64,000 nt of DNA from Chamaea fasciata (GCA_029207755.1 JARCOQ010000002.1:81904317-81968316); one strand, 5' to 3'; positions 13,206 through 26,985 are shown, counted from the stretch's first letter. The notes: generated by a model from the sequence alone, not told the origin. Numbers and translations are program-made.

Positions 13206-16097
13206 AGTAGCATGGCATTTTACCATTAATGCACAATGCACAGCCACTGTGAAATCACCACAACACTCACCCAACAGCTTATCAGAGTCAAACCACACTG
13301 ACACTTGAAAGGGTTATGTTGACTCATATTATTTATTTGAATCTTATATGGCAAAGCATCTCATACAACGAAAGGGAAGCTAACAACATTTGAAAATACC
13401 TCTGCATTTCTTGAAATTAATAATTTCTCAGGACTGTGGGGAGCAATTTATTTAAGGAAACTGACTTTTCCACATTAACCTATTACAGTACCAATACTGC
13501 TTGTATGGGGTTAGTATCAAATGGTCAATTTCACCAGTTCACTGTAGGCTACATATAGAAGAACCATCCCCCTCAACAGAATTTAGCTTTACATAGTGCC
13601 TGGGTGGTGAGTTTTTCTTCCTTACAGAAATGGTGTAGATTATAAACCAGATTTTCAGCTGGATAAATGAAAATTCAACCACAGACTAGAGAGTCATTCT
13701 GTGCCAGCAGAAACCAGCTGAAAACTTTTCCTGACAGCCAGATGTCAGAAACAGATTTCTTTCAGGTAGGCAAGAAGAAAGAAGAAAAGAAAGAGGAAAA
13801 CAGGGCTTGAGAACGGGAGCTGTACCAAACATCCTGAAAATAAAGTATGGCAGGCAGGCTGAGCAGTTCTGTGTTTGGAGCCCTCCTCTGAAATGTCTTT
13901 CTACAGCTTGCTTGCAAATTCCATGCCATGTTTAATTCTTCTCACATCTCAACAACTGCCTGTGTGCTTGGAAAGACAACTGCTACAGAACTAGGGGCAG
14001 AAGAAGGATTAATTTTTCCTGTAGTATTTACAGCTTTTTACCTACATTTGACCTTCATTGGCAGAGGAAAGATACAAACCACCTGAGAAGACCAGACAAG
14101 TCCCCTACACAAGCAAGACAAAGCTACTCCATATCCTTTTGCTGCACTGCAGCTCCACCCAACACTGAGGAGGAAGCTGTCTGCACCATTGTGGATAGTT
14201 GGTTCATAGTTGGGCATCTCATACTGCACTGATTCCTGAGCTCCTGTGCCTAAGTCATAGGCAACACCCAAGGCCCTTAAAATTTGCCACTTTTCTTTGG
14301 GTATCTCATGACTAAAAAACAATTTTCCACCACTAATCACCATAAATTTATTCACAGTGGAGAGTGGAAAACCACAACACACAGAGAGGGATATTTGAAA
14401 GTCCTATCTTCTGCTAAAGTATTGTCAGTTTTTGGTGCAGAATAAATATTAGTGGACCTAGCACTACTTTTTACAAGCCAATGTGAACATTCAACACTTT
14501 GTGGAATTTAACAGGGTCAGTTTTAATTGATCTGCATGTTTTCTGTGTACAAGGCCAACCTTAGTGATATGTAACACCTAAACCCTCCCATCCATTTGCC
14601 TGGAAGCTATCCTTCATTACTCCTTTCACGTGATTCCAGCTTTCTTACTATCACAGTTGTTTAATTTTTTTCCGCATTTTGTTGTGGCAGAAAATTTTTT
14701 GATGTCTATACTGAAATCTCTCTCCTTATTCTTTTTTTGTAATATGAAAATATTTTTACATTGAAAACCTTTACTTCTCTGACATCTAATGCAGACTTTA
14801 ACTCTTGTTTTATCTTGAATATGGTCCTCAAGTGTATAGTTCCTCCTAAAATATGCTGTAAATTGCCTGAACTATAACTGACACAAAATAGAGCCAAAAG
14901 TGCAGAAACCTTGCACTTTGGACATCAACTGCTGCATTTTGAAAAATAGTCAATTGCTCCTTTTTCAAGTGAGAAAAGATGTTCACAACTGACTGAAAAT
15001 GTTCTCTCCAGCCTCATCCAGCTCTTCATAACCCTTCATCTCTCTTCTAAAAATGTTTAAAAAGGAACAGGAAGGATGCCTCATTTGAGTGAATTGCCAT
15101 TTCATTAACTAGCCTATAGTTAGCTCAGATTCCTGTTTGGGTCAGTGGGATTGTTCCTTCAGAAAGGAGTATAAAAATGAACCCATCAACAGCAAGCCTT
15201 CAAGATCGACGGCATATACTGTGAAGTCTTGGAGAGTTTTTGTTAGAGAGAAAGAGAATTAATTATCATTAAAAAGAGGCCCATCATGCTGTTCTTTGAT
15301 CCTGGAAATATATCCTTCTGGGGCATCATAAGAATAATGGCTTCTACCCTCCTTGATCAGGGAGTGTAAGTTGACATCCATATACATATATACATATAAA
15401 TATATACATATATACGTACATTGCAATTTGTGAGGTTATTGAGAAGTTCATGTCCATATTACATTCAGTTTGGGGAATACGGGCCCTGGGCAACTTGCTT
15501 ACTTGTAAAGCATTACTATGTAGCTAATGCAATTTTACTGAAAAGACTAGAATGTAAAAGGTTATTTTTGTTTTTGGGGCTGGGAAGGGAGTTTGTGTTT
15601 GGTTTTGGTTATTTTTTAATTACTGTATGGAGATGCAACCAGTGAATGTGCTTGAACTTTTTGTATATATAATGATAATAATAATAATAAAAAAAAAGGC
15701 ACATGATTTAAGATTCACTCCTGTGTTTTTACCTGCCATGTGTGAAAAACTTCCAAACACAGAAGAGGGTAGGGAAACCAAGTTATGAAATAAAATTACT
15801 CTGGTTTTCCTTGTTATTGTGGATTTTTTTTCAGGTATTTTTCCAGGATAGATATATATATATACATATTAGAAGCTGGCATTGTCATAGACCCTTCACA
15901 CAAATTTTAAAAGTATCAATACCTTAATGAGATGTTGACTAACTTGAGTCCTTCTCCTTGCCCAACAGGTGCACTAATACATATATTTTTTAACTTCTAT
16001 GCATGTCTGAAGGAGCCTAGCAGTCAGAGCCTGTCTCACCACCAGCCTGGAGCAGGGCATTGGAGGAAACTGCAAATGGACAGTCAGGGTCAGTAGT
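13206..16097. other. Noncoding stretch with AT microsatellites
   Basis: No recognised gene. TA/CA-type microsatellites lie at about 15378-15420 and 15845-15870, and a short AAT-type run at 15670-15700. A 114-codon open frame on the minus strand (14038-14382) matches no family I know. Confidence 0.5.
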
Positions 16098-16660
16098 CAT
16101 GGAATCATAGAATCATAGAATATATGGGAAGGGACCCACAACAATCATCAAGTCCAACTCCTGGTCGTGCACAGGACACCGCAAGAGTCACACCATGTGC
16201 CCGAGAGCATTGTCCAAACACTTCTTGAGCTCTGTCAGGCTGGTGCTGTGACCATTTCCCTGGGGAGCCTGTTCCAGTGCCCAACCACCCACTGGGTAAA
16301 GAATATTTTCCTAATAGCCAACCTAAACCTCCCCTGACAACTTCAGGCCAATCCCTTGAGTCCTATTCCTGGTCATCAGAGAGAAGAGGTCAGTGCCTGC
16401 CCCTCTTCTTCCCATCACTAGGAAGCTGTAACTGCAATGAGCAGCCTCCTCCAGGCTGAACAGACCAAGTGCCCTCAGATGCTCCTGATAAAGCTTCTCC
16501 TCTGCACACTTCAATATCTTTGTACTGCTCCTGTGGATGTTCTCTAAGAATTTCATGTTTGTCTTATATTGTGGTACCCAGGACACAAGGTATGGCCTCA
16601 CCAGCACAGAGGACAATCACCTCGCTCAACCAGCTCATGATGCTGTGCTTTCATAAATGT
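16098..16660 (-). mobile_element. CR1 LINE, 3' end portion (about 560 bp)
   Basis: The element begins on the + strand with the reverse-complemented octamer tail (catggaatcatagaatcata), then runs through standard CR1 3' sequence such as cctggggagcctgttccagtg. It is 5'-truncated and contains frame breaks. Confidence 0.92.
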
Positions 16661-17048
16661 GCCCGAGACTGACTACGTACCATTTTGGGTTCACTGGGTT
16701 CATTGTCTGTTTGGTTACATGTATGCTGATACATGAGTGGGCCAGAAATTATCCTGGAGTCAACTCATTACTTTTTGTCATTTTTTTCCAGGTCAAAGTG
16801 TTTAAAATAACATGAAGTCTACATTGATACCTGCTGGGCTGTTATTTCTCTAAGGTGATGGTTAGGGTACATGCTACCCAAAGATGGGAGGGATAGCACA
16901 AATGTTTTTGTGTGAAATTCAAGGTGTAAGCGTGAAGTAATGCACACAGTGAAATCCAGTCACAGCTTTGTGTATAAAATGATGCTGCTTGTCAGCAACT
17001 ACTGTGAATAATAATCCTCTCATCAGTTCAGCATCATAGAAATCCATG

Positions 17049-17500
17049 GTTCACCCATACCTAGTTGACTCTCTGCACTTCTGGCCTCTGTCACAAATAG
17101 GATCAACAAGGACTAGAAAAGATCAAGGTAAGAGCATATGGTATGCTCTAAGAAATTAATTTAAAATCTTAGAAGTTAAATAGTTTAGGATTGCTCATCT
17201 CAGAAAAGAGACAATATAAGGTAGGCAGGAAAGAGGCCTACAAAATCCTCAATGAAGTGCTATAGCTGATTTGGATGACTTACACTGCCTTTGTCCGATA
17301 ATTGGTGAACAACATATTAAGCTAATGAGATCTAGGCTTAAAACCAGATAAAGTTCGTATCTCTTCCTACAACACATAGTATAGTAAGAAAATAGTTTGC
17401 CAAGAATGTTGTGGATGCACATAGTACACTGGTCCAGAGAAACTGGAAAAGAACATGGAAAAGAAATCCAATGTAGGTTACTAAACAGCCAATCCTCGGC
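17049..17500 (+). mobile_element. Possible ancient CR1/L3-like LINE remnant
   Basis: The stretch around ataaggtaggcaggaaagag followed by cctacaaaatcctcaatgaag resembles the 3' coding part of very old CR1/L3-type elements. It is much more degraded than the other CR1 copies here. Boundaries are approximate. Confidence 0.4.
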
Positions 17501-17842
17501 CCAGGAAGACCCCGAGGATTAAAACTGTCAAAGGCTGAAGGAGTACTAAGAGGAAGTCATAGTATATGACTGCCCTGTTCTCCCTTCTGTTGAAATTCCA
17601 GTATCTGAGGCAGGACACCATAAGCAAGACAGCCCCTTAGCTCCACTCTGGTCCATCGCACACTCCCAGTTAAGGCCTGCCAGAACCAGCTTGGAGCCTG
17701 GCCTCTTCTACCCTGCCTGCTGGGGTGCTGCCAGAGGGGATTCAGCAGGGAATTCAGCCTGCTACCATCTTGGAAGAAGCTGTCCCACAGTCGGGGGGCC
17801 TGGGGCACAAGTCTGATGGTCTGTGACTTAGGCCTTTTAACA

Positions 17843-17930
17843 GGTCACAGGATCACAGGATGGCTGAGGCTGGAAGAGATCTCTGGAGGTCTGCATGTCC
17901 CACCCCCCTAACCAAGCGATCTCTTATGAT
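17843..17930 (-). mobile_element. Short CR1 LINE 3' tail
   Basis: Reverse-oriented octamer-type tail (tcacaggatcacaggatgg) followed by ggctggaagagatctctgga, the conserved 3' untranslated end of CR1. Only the tail is recognisable. Confidence 0.7.
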
Positions 17931-20779
17931 CAGGTAAAGATGAACTTGTGTCTTGTCCTTAAACAAATTTCTCCAGGTGCTTGTAACAGTTCATCCATAT
18001 TGCTTCAAAACACATAATTATTAATTCCATTTCTGACATATTTTCTCACCTCTGGTCTCATTTTTTCCATCACCTATCTCTCTCAAAGGCTGCTGCTGTT
18101 GGAGTTGACTAGCAGCAGACCTTCTTGTCCACTTGGGGCAGGGCAATTCACTGTTGCTGTTTTGTTTTTTTTTAGTTTCTTAGGCAGCAGCCTAATCTAC
18201 TCTTTAAAGCTCACAGCTGCATCAGTGAAGAGTACAATTCTCTGCCCTGAATTGTCACAAATACATTGGCAAATACAATCTAGTGTACCTGTTCTGCAAA
18301 AAAAAGGTAACAAAACCTTTTTCAATGACCTGACAAGTTCCTCTAAAAAAGCTAATTTAAGATGCTATTATCTGGCAAAGTCCATTAAAATAATCAGTTT
18401 TATTGGTAATTTTTTTAGATGTACCTAAAGTCACAGTTCTTTTAAGTGCCCCAAATGAAAATTCTAATATAAAATAACTCTCACAAGAATGATTAGGATA
18501 TAAGCCTTGGTTATTGTCCTTAGTAACTAAATCCATCCTGAAAAAAAACCCAACCAGGAATAAATGTACTTTTCTCATTTATGCTGCAGTTCATAGTCTC
18601 AAAAGGAGTTATTGAGAGCAAAATTTCAGTCATATTATTAATTTTGATATATTTGGATTACTTTCATTCTGGATCAAGTTTTTGCAAGTAAGTGTTTTCT
18701 TCTTGAATCTATAAAGTGTAATTATGGAGTGCATAATAGGGTACAGCATAGTGCTTATTTGAAATATCTTTTTGAAAGCTTTCTTGTTTATTTGAGAAAA
18801 AGAAACCCAACCCTGCAGTAGCTGAAGTCTGGACTGCCACAGGTCTTTCATGACTTAGTTGCAAGTCTTCTAGTATTTTTCCTTAAAGTCTAAACAGCTG
18901 GAATATGTTATGAAATGGGGAGACTCCCAAGCCTCTTTAATTATAAAACATGAAGTTCAGAGCTGCCAGACAGAATACCTTTCTAGCTTTTGGCATAAAT
19001 AGATACCTCAACTCACTTCTTGACTGTCTTAACTCATGATGATGTCTTCCAGTCAGTCTTTTTCTTCTGCAGAAATTTTCAGCACAGGGACACTGATGGT
19101 TCTCTTTCTCCAGTTTCTGCACCACTGCCCACATGACCTGGCTCTGTCACACCTCAATTTGCAGAAAGTGCCCATTGTTCTACTGAGAGCTACCCAGGCT
19201 CATTGTCCTTTGGAGCTTTTCCTTGAATGTTCCACAATCTTAACTGCTGCTGTTGGGTATGGTGAAGTACCAGTAAAATGGAGAAGTGTTTTGCTGAGTG
19301 CCTTAAATCTGAGGAAATTTAAAGGTTTTTCTCCTCTGCTGTGTACCTGAGCAGCTTTATCAAAGGAGAAAGAACAACAGACTTATATGAAGTACAAACA
19401 GATTCAGGCTAGAGATGGGAGAGGAGTTAAAGAAGTAATTTCTGTGGCAGAGAAATACTTTAAGTGACTGCAAAGAAACACAGGAAGTTAGTTTCTGCAA
19501 TAGGCAATCTGCAGTTAGAGAATGTCTGTAAATAGTTTTCTTCATTAACAGCCACTTTCATTTTAGAAACATGGCGCCTTTTCAGCAGAAAAGCTGGAAG
19601 CAGCAGTAAATCTCCAGATCTCTGCTGTAAGGAAAGAAATGTCATTAACAAACAAATAAATGCCATTGAGATACAAAACAAACATTTCACTGAGTGACTC
19701 AAACCTCTGGAAACGTGGGCTTGCCATGCACAAAAGGTGTAACTTACCTATCAAGTGTTGCCCTAAGCATCTTATTTCTTGGCGGCATCCATGATGACTG
19801 ATGACTCTCTCCTTCATTTCCTAAACAATACCTGCTTTGGTTTTTGATTGCATTCAGACATCTAGATGTCAGTGGATCTCTGTGTTATCATAGACACACA
19901 CTACAAAAGAAATGTTGGTATCCCACCACTGTCTCCATCTTCATCTTGACAACTGTTTTTGAATTTTGCCATCTTCATGCTTGTAACAGCAGGTTACAGT
20001 AATATTCCTGGGGATTCCAGCAAGCATTTAAATAAGCTGTGGGTCTTTCTTACCTCCCCAAACTTACACAGCTTCAGAAAATAAAGGAAAATATAAGTTA
20101 AAACCTCTTCCCATCATTTACCTCTAAAAAGGTAAAGTTTGTAACTCTTCTGTATATCTGTATCTCTTCTGTCCACCTTCTCAATTAGAAACTCTCTATG
20201 GGGTGCAATGGCTTTTTCTCCCTCAAAGTTTCAGCACCACACCTCTGACTTGGTTTCCCCAGTTCCTTATTATTGTCAACATGCTGACATTTTTTCCTTT
20301 CCCTATTTCATTTTGCATTCCACAGTACACACAGAATGCACTGGTATCCCACCCCATTTTGATAAGTAATGTGAATTTCTCTGTACACTTTAACATATAG
20401 TGTCCATATGTTTGAGCCTTTTAAAATTTCTAAACGAGTACAAAAATAAGTTAAAATACAACATTTAATTTTTCTTCAGTTGATACATCTGATAAAATTG
20501 AGATGATAGAAGACAGAAATCCGACAGTGTTTATTTCCATATTCAATAAAGGTATTTTTTCATAGGGTAGAATTATTCCTGTTCTTATAACCATGAAAAT
20601 TTGCTGGAGGAGCCTTAGGATCTGTGGCAGTCATAACTTAGCACTTATTAGCATGCTTATGGTGTCTCTTTATCACTCCAATTTCAATGCATCTCTTTCA
20701 AGATATTGCTCGACATATTGCCATTCACATCAGCTCTGACTGTCCCTAAAAGTACACATCTGCACACACACATGGGCAT
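17931..20779. other. Noncoding stretch; nothing recognised
   Basis: Only short ORFs without domains, and no CpG island. Confidence 0.5.
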
Positions 20780-20925
20780 CCACGGCTCAGCCTGGAGAAG
20801 AGGACACTGATGGGAGACCTCACGGTGGCTCACAGCTGCTTCTCGATGGCAAGAGGAGGGGCAGGCACTGACCTCCTCTCTGTGGTCACCAGTGACAGGA
20901 CACGAGGGAATGGCCTGAAGCTGTT
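20780..20925 (+). mobile_element. CR1 LINE internal fragment
   Basis: Plus-orientation CR1 block (ggctcagcctggagaagagg, then a disrupted copy of gggagacctca, then cacgagggaatggcctgaag). It is truncated on both sides and has no octamer tail. Confidence 0.75.
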
Positions 20926-21180
20926 CTATTATGTAATCCTTAAAATTAAAACTAGGAATGTGAGTGTTTGGAGTGTGTGGTCTTTAGTTCTTAGAAGTTA
21001 CAGCATTTTACAGGTAATTGAAAGTTAAGGTTCATGATCAAATACATAGGAAAAAGATGGGATGCACTGCCCTCCGGTGGAGATTCAGATAATAAATTTA
21101 AGGGCTCCACAGATCTTCTTGACCTTAGAGCCTCTGAAGTTATTTCCTGGAAAAACTGGGATTACAATTGAGGCGATTGA

Positions 21181-21526
21181 TCTTCTCTTCTCTTCTCTTC
21201 TCTTCTCTTCTCTTCTCTTCTCTTCTCTTCTCTTCTCTTCTCTTCTCTTCTCTTCTCTTCTCTTCTCTTCTCTTCTCTTCTCCTCTCCTCTCCTCTCCTC
21301 TCCTCTCCTCTCCTCTCCTCTCCTCTCCTCTCCTCTCCTCTCCTCTCCTCTCCTCTCCTCTCCTCTCCTCTCCTCTCCTCTCCTCTCCTCTCCTCTCCTC
21401 TCCTCTCCTCTCCTCTCCTCTCCTCTCCTCTCCTCTCCTCTCCTCTCCTCTCCTCTCCTCTCCTCTCCTCTCCTCTCCTCTCCTCTCCTCTCCTCTCCTC
21501 TCCTCTCCTCTCCTCTCCTCTTCTCC
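21181..21526. repeat. Compound pentanucleotide array (TCTTC)n-(TCCTC)n
   Basis: About 20 perfect TCTTC units (21181-21280) switch abruptly to 48 perfect TCCTC units (21281-21520). The result is a 345-bp uninterrupted polypyrimidine/polypurine tract. The long open frames across it on both strands are artefacts of the repeat. The tract could form triplex (H-) DNA. Confidence 0.98.
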
Positions 21527-24500
21527 TTATTTTAATTTTCCCTGACTTCATGCCATTGTCTTTGCTGCTATCATTATACTGTACAAAAAGAAGACTTATT
21601 TTCCAGACTTAGGAAACTATGTATTTGTATCTTATATCACACATGTGCACATGTATTTTTTGTAAGAACACACACAAATAGATAACATGTGCATGCTGAA
21701 TATATAATATATATATTATGTATATGGGTATTTCCTCAAAATATTTCATGTACTTGTTTATGCATTTTTTCAAATTTAAATAACACAGAACCAGTGTTTT
21801 TCTCTAGTCTGATACATAGCTTCTTTTTGTGTAGAGAATATGTAAGTGTTAATTGAAGTGAGACTGGGGCAATGCTGAGATTAGAGGTGGAACCAGCATG
21901 TGCAGCAAAAACTAGACATATGACTCCAAGAGAGGCTCATGGATTCAATATAACCCACTGGCTGTCAAACACACAAATATGTAGGGATGCTGTCAGCAAA
22001 CACTTATCCACCTGTCCCAGAGACTACAAGGTTATTAGACACTGCCCAGTCTTCCTTCTGAGGCTACTTGTTGGCCTTAAGCTCATAGGACAGAGAAAGA
22101 AAGCTGCAGACCAGAAGTTGCTCTCAGCAGCAGACATTGGCTGTGGAAACAGCTGGGAAAGTCAGCACTGGCAGTGTGTGTAACTAATGCTGTTTCTATG
22201 TCATGTAAGTCAGGATGTGCTTGCAGCACTCCATTTTATTCTGGAGGAGGATATAGCACATATTTGATATCAGGTAAAAAGTAGCAGGAAGAAAGCTCTT
22301 TTTTCTTTCTTCTATCTTATGCTGCTACTGTCGACCTGGCAGCCCATCTTCTTGGCCAGCACAGGCACAAAATCTGTCACTCTGCGCTCCTCTTTACTAG
22401 GACTTAGTAGTCTTCACACTGAAATTTTTGTCAAGGCTCTAGGCTTCTCCAATTTGCAATATCTTTTCTGTGGCAGAGGCCAAAAGCAAAGTAGTTAGTT
22501 TGAATTCCTGACATCATTTCTTCAATTATTCTTGGAAGGACACTTTGTACACTACTTTAATGTGGCCAAGGATGACTCTTTGGGGCTTGGATAACGATTT
22601 CTGTATTGTTAAAAGTTGCTTTGTGAATGGCCATGTCCTCCTCCTGGGCATTGCTACATCCATGCTTAATGTAGCTGCTTTCCTGGTCCCAGGAGATGGG
22701 CATGGAGCTGCCTGATAAATGGGTTGTTATTCTTCTGGTACTAGTTATGCTGCACTCCCTCAGCCATTGTCAAGTTTCTTCCCAAGGTATGATGTCTTTC
22801 AATAACTATGCTATGAAGACAAAAATCTTCAAATTAAGTATATATAAAAACATTTACAGGGACATTATGTATCCTACAGCCTGTGTATTTAAATCTTACT
22901 TCATCTCACTTCCTGTGGTCTCCACAAAAAGTCTCCAAATGATTGTAGTACTGCTCTACTTCAAATACGAAGGAAATTCTGGGAAGTGGTCATCTAGAGA
23001 CACTGGGATATTACAGGCCTTCCAAGCTGGATAGAAGAGGAGGAAGGAGCATTTGGAGCTGAGCTGACAAATTGATAGGGATTCTTAAAAATGAGAACAC
23101 AGAGGCAAGCAGTAAGACTGGGAAATAAATCTAGGGTATCTGCTCTGAAAGCACTCCCTGAGTCTGGAAAAATCTAGAATACCCCTTCATAAACCACAAA
23201 TCTAGTTGAACATGTAAAGCAATCTTAAAATATCAAGGAGATGGAGGGTTGTATGAAGTGGGTAACTCTGCTCAGAAGACTGCTAGCTAAATACAAGCTG
23301 TATATAAAAAGACAAAAATAAAACATAGGGAATGTTAAATGACACCATGATTTTACACAGAGTTACTGATGATTAGTTGATGAAATAGAATCCATCTGCA
23401 AACAACTAAAGATCTATCCCCCTACAGTAACAGAAACAAGAGGTATTTACTTCACGAATTAGGCAGGCATATTAAACTATGGCAAGGATTTTGGTGGCAG
23501 AAAAAGGTTCATTGAAAAACCTAAGTGTGAGCTCCTTGAATTGATGAGGTTATCGTAGAAAAGTCAAGCTGCCCTGTGAAAGGTGAAATGCTTATTCCCT
23601 TCATAGCAACTTTGTAGCTAAGCCCCTAGAGTTCACTAATTTCCTCACAATGGAAGTGCATTGTTCCCCAAACAAGATGATCCTGTGCTTGCACAGGTGG
23701 CTCAGGCAAATAATACATCTGGGTTGAAATACATACACTTATCACAATACACACACAAGTAGGGACAAGAACTTTATGATCACAGTGTTCTTCACGTGCT
23801 TGAAGGCATTACTGTGCAGGCCACCGAGTAAATGCATGGACAGAAAAGCAGAGAAGTCCAGAACAAAAATATCGAGGTCTCTGCAGTTCAGAGCTTTACC
23901 TGCTGTTTTGCTTCTGTTCAAAATACCTTGGATATTTGAAAAAGTCAATAGTTTCATAACCAACCTTGGACAAGCTAATCTTTGACTAGCACAGTCAGCC
24001 ACGACACAAACTTTTCTGATAACTGCTGGTGTCATTGATCTCCCCCTCGATCAGCTCACTGCAGCCTCACACTTGCTGTGCCTGGCTTGTGAGGCTACCA
24101 TGGGGCAGTTAACAGCTCTCTGTCAAACCTCTCCCAGCCGTGGCAGCTTGTGTGATGTGGTTCAGCTTTTCTCACTGGGTTCTTTAGTTTGACATTTACA
24201 CCAGCAAAAATAACATATAAAGATAGTAAATGAAAAGATGTATTTCAACAGGTTTGTGGTTTGATCTTTTAAATAAACAAAATCACTAGTTGCCATGTAA
24301 GTTTAACAGAATAAGAAATCTAGTAATTACCACTTCTTAAAAATAATAATCCAAGAGCCACATCTCATTTTCTTCAATTAAAAAACCTCTTTTAGTGGTC
24401 ATTGGTTTTAGACATTGTCTTAACTTTCATGGAAAATATACCAAAACTCCACATATTTCCCATTTATTCGTTTGTTTCAAAAAGTCTGTTGCGTAATGCA

Positions 24501-25631
24501 GAATTCAGTTAAGGGAAAAAAATCAGGCTTGTTTTCCTCTTTAGTTAATGGGATGCCACACCTAAAAAAAAGGAGTTAAATTGGGTGCATCTCTAAAGGA
24601 TCTACAGGTGTTTAGAGACAGATCTGTCTTTGTTCCCCTCTCAAAACAAGCTGTCGGGAACAGGTGTTCTTTCATCTGAAATCTTTCCTTTATTCACACA
24701 CACACGGATTGGGATGGAGTCACAGCTTCATTGCTCTGTTGCTATGCAAGCCAAACTACACTGGAGCACTGAATAAAATGAGGAAAAGAAGAAAATTTGG
24801 CCTGTTGGTTTGATACGTAAACCTTTGTGTTATTATCTTAGCCCTCTGGAGTGTCTGATTTTAGTTTATCATGCTTGCTTATATTCAACACAAAGCAAGG
24901 CATAGTATAGAAAGATTTCTCTGGATAAGAAATTTGTCCCAGATTCTAGGAACACCCTAGGAAATTGCAATTTTCCTTATTTTGGTTGGTAATGCAGTCA
25001 CATTGAAGATGTACATATATTCGGATTTACATTTATGTTTAACTTGCAGAGTTGTAATATTTTTTCCCAGAGAAATAACTCCACATCTTTTTCTCTCTGT
25101 GCCAGGAAACATAAGATTCTGTTACTTGATGAGATTTTTGTCCTTTTATTCCACTGTCATTTATTCTATTATAATCCCATAAATTATATTGGTATCATAA
25201 GAAAGATACTATGATTTTAATTTCTGCAATATCTTTTCAATAACGAGCAGTGTCACACTTCACAGCCCTGAAAAACGAACAGTGAATTTGTTCTGACAAG
25301 CTCTAGGACAAGCACAGACTACTCCTTTTTCACACAGGCCCTATTTTCTTCACCGGCTCTACAGATATCCCAGAACTATATTCAGTATTCTGGATTTGCA
25401 GAGCACAGCTGTCTACATTTACAGTTTTACTTAATCTAAGATTCTTATTTCTGTTTTCAATTCCACATAATTTCTCTAGGTTCTCTGTATTTTTTAATAA
25501 CTTGAGAAAAAATGTCTTTAAATTTTCAAGTCTGCTCTCAAGTCATCATCACCACTAAAAAAAAAAAATATTAAAAAAATACTGACGTTCAAACCTTAAA
25601 TCCTGGAACCTAAGATGATGTACATACAACC
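21527..25631. other. Noncoding stretch; nothing recognised
   Basis: AT-rich sequence with a TA microsatellite near 21695-21726. ORFs at 21872-22183 and 22696-23034 show no known domain; the second opens with a hydrophobic, signal-peptide-like segment that is probably fortuitous. Confidence 0.5.
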
Positions 25632-26053
25632 TGTCAGGTTATGGTGACAAATAGCTGATCCCCATGCACCATGACAGGTGCAGGAGGCCCAAGTCTGAAA
25701 GGAGCCCCAGCAGCACCACTAGGCCAACAAAGCCCCCTGTCCCAGGCACTCCAGGTGCCACAGGAGCCCTGTGCTACTGGGGGGTCCACAGATACAATAG
25801 GTAGGTAGGGGAATGTGTGTGCATGCAAAAAAGTTTTTCATCCTGATCAGCCAGAGCGGAACAAAGAGACTCCTGGTGCTGTTTATGCCTGTGTGAGTGC
25901 TTAGTGTCCCTGTCCATATTGCTCCGTGTGGTTTTCCACGTCTCCAAGTACACACGCCATACAGTGTGTGCATGTCTGCCTGCTGGCAATGGAATACACA
26001 CTCAGTCCTGCTGCTGAGGGCACCTGGGGCTGTCAGATTGGCAACCCCTAACA
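25632..26053 (-). mobile_element. Possible solo LTR or other dispersed repeat
   Basis: A GC-richer island of about 420 bp in AT-rich surroundings. On the minus strand it starts TGTTAGGGG and ends CCTGACA, which would suit an LTR. Short similar flanks (acaacc and caaacc) are only weakly matching. No family is recognised, so this is a guess from composition and ends. A CR1 fragment begins directly after it. Confidence 0.3.
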
Positions 26054-26056
26054 CAA

Positions 26057-26362
26057 ACCATGGAATCACGGAGCAGGAAAGATTGAAAGGGATCGTCTAG
26101 TCCAACTTCCTTGCTCAAGCAAGGCCATCCTAGAGCACATTGTATTGTGCTTGTGGCATTCTGGATTGTGTCCAGATGGTTCTTGAATATTTACAGTGTG
26201 GGGGACATCACAATCTCTCTGGGCAGTCTGTCTCAGTGCATGGGCACATTAAACTTCTTCCTCATACCCTCATACTTGGGTGAAAATTCGTGAGCATCAG
26301 TTTCTGTCTGTTGCCTCTTGTCAACTGCTTGGCACCACTGAGAAGAGCCTGGCTCTTCTGCC
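26057..26362 (-). mobile_element. CR1 LINE 3' fragment
   Basis: Reverse-oriented CR1. The tail (catggaatcacggagcagga) leads into the agtccaacttccttgctcaa block, then a diverged ctctctgggcagtctgt block. It is truncated at its 5' end. Confidence 0.8.
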
Positions 26363-26630
26363 AATGAGACACATGGTCCATGAGAGAGGTGTCAAAAGAT
26401 CCAAATATGTAACACAAACTGCTGTTTTAATGACCGGGCATATTTTTAATGCTGGAGGATACCTTTTGCTTTCTTCCAAGCCAACTGAGAAAGCATGCAG
26501 CATCACACTATTTGAAAGTAATCTGAGTTTTTATGTTCTTTTTCCACTACTTTTTCTACTTTTTCACTTAAAAGGCCAAATAGGGGATATTTAAATTTTG
26601 ATGAAAATGCTACAGGTGATGATGACAATA

Positions 26631-26985
26631 GAGTCACAGAATCGTAGAATGATGCAGGTCAGCAGGGACCTCAGAGATTCTTCTGCATATCTAACCTAAA
26701 TTTCCCCTCTTTCAAGTTTGTACCCCTTACTTCTCACCCTATCACTTACATGCCCATGTGAAAAGTCCCTCTCTGACCTCCCTGTTTTCACCCTTCTGGT
26801 TCTAAAAGGTTGTTATGAGGTCTGCATGAAACCTTCTCTTCTTCAGGCAAAACAGCCTCAACTTTTCCAGCCTGTCTTCATAGCAGAGGTGCTCCAGCCC
26901 CCTGATGAACTTCATGGCCTCCTCTGGACTTGATCCAACACTTTTATGTCCTTCTTATGTTGGAGTCCCTTCTGAGCTGAGAGAA
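26631..26985 (-). mobile_element. CR1 LINE 3' fragment, old copy
   Basis: Starts with the octamer tail (gagtcacagaatcgtagaat) and ends in the block cagcctgtcttcatagcaga, followed by agcccctgatgaacttcatgg-like CR1 sequence. It lies 5' end to 5' end with the next CR1, separated by about 65 bp. Confidence 0.8.

Noticed and set aside
14038..14382. 114-codon minus-strand ORF between P2RY8 and ASMTL
   Set aside because: No recognised domain, promoter or splice context; length is possible by chance in 64 kb.
16277..16672. ORFs on both strands at 16.3-16.7 kb
   Set aside because: They lie wholly within a CR1 LINE fragment.
21162..21551. Open frames of 125-157 codons on both strands (Leu/Ser- and Arg/Glu/Gly-rich)
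   Set aside because: They are translations of the pentanucleotide array, which contains no stops in these frames; there is no gene.
22696..23034. ORF starting with a signal-peptide-like hydrophobic segment
   Set aside because: The rest has no domain or cysteine pattern, and there is no convincing promoter or splice site.
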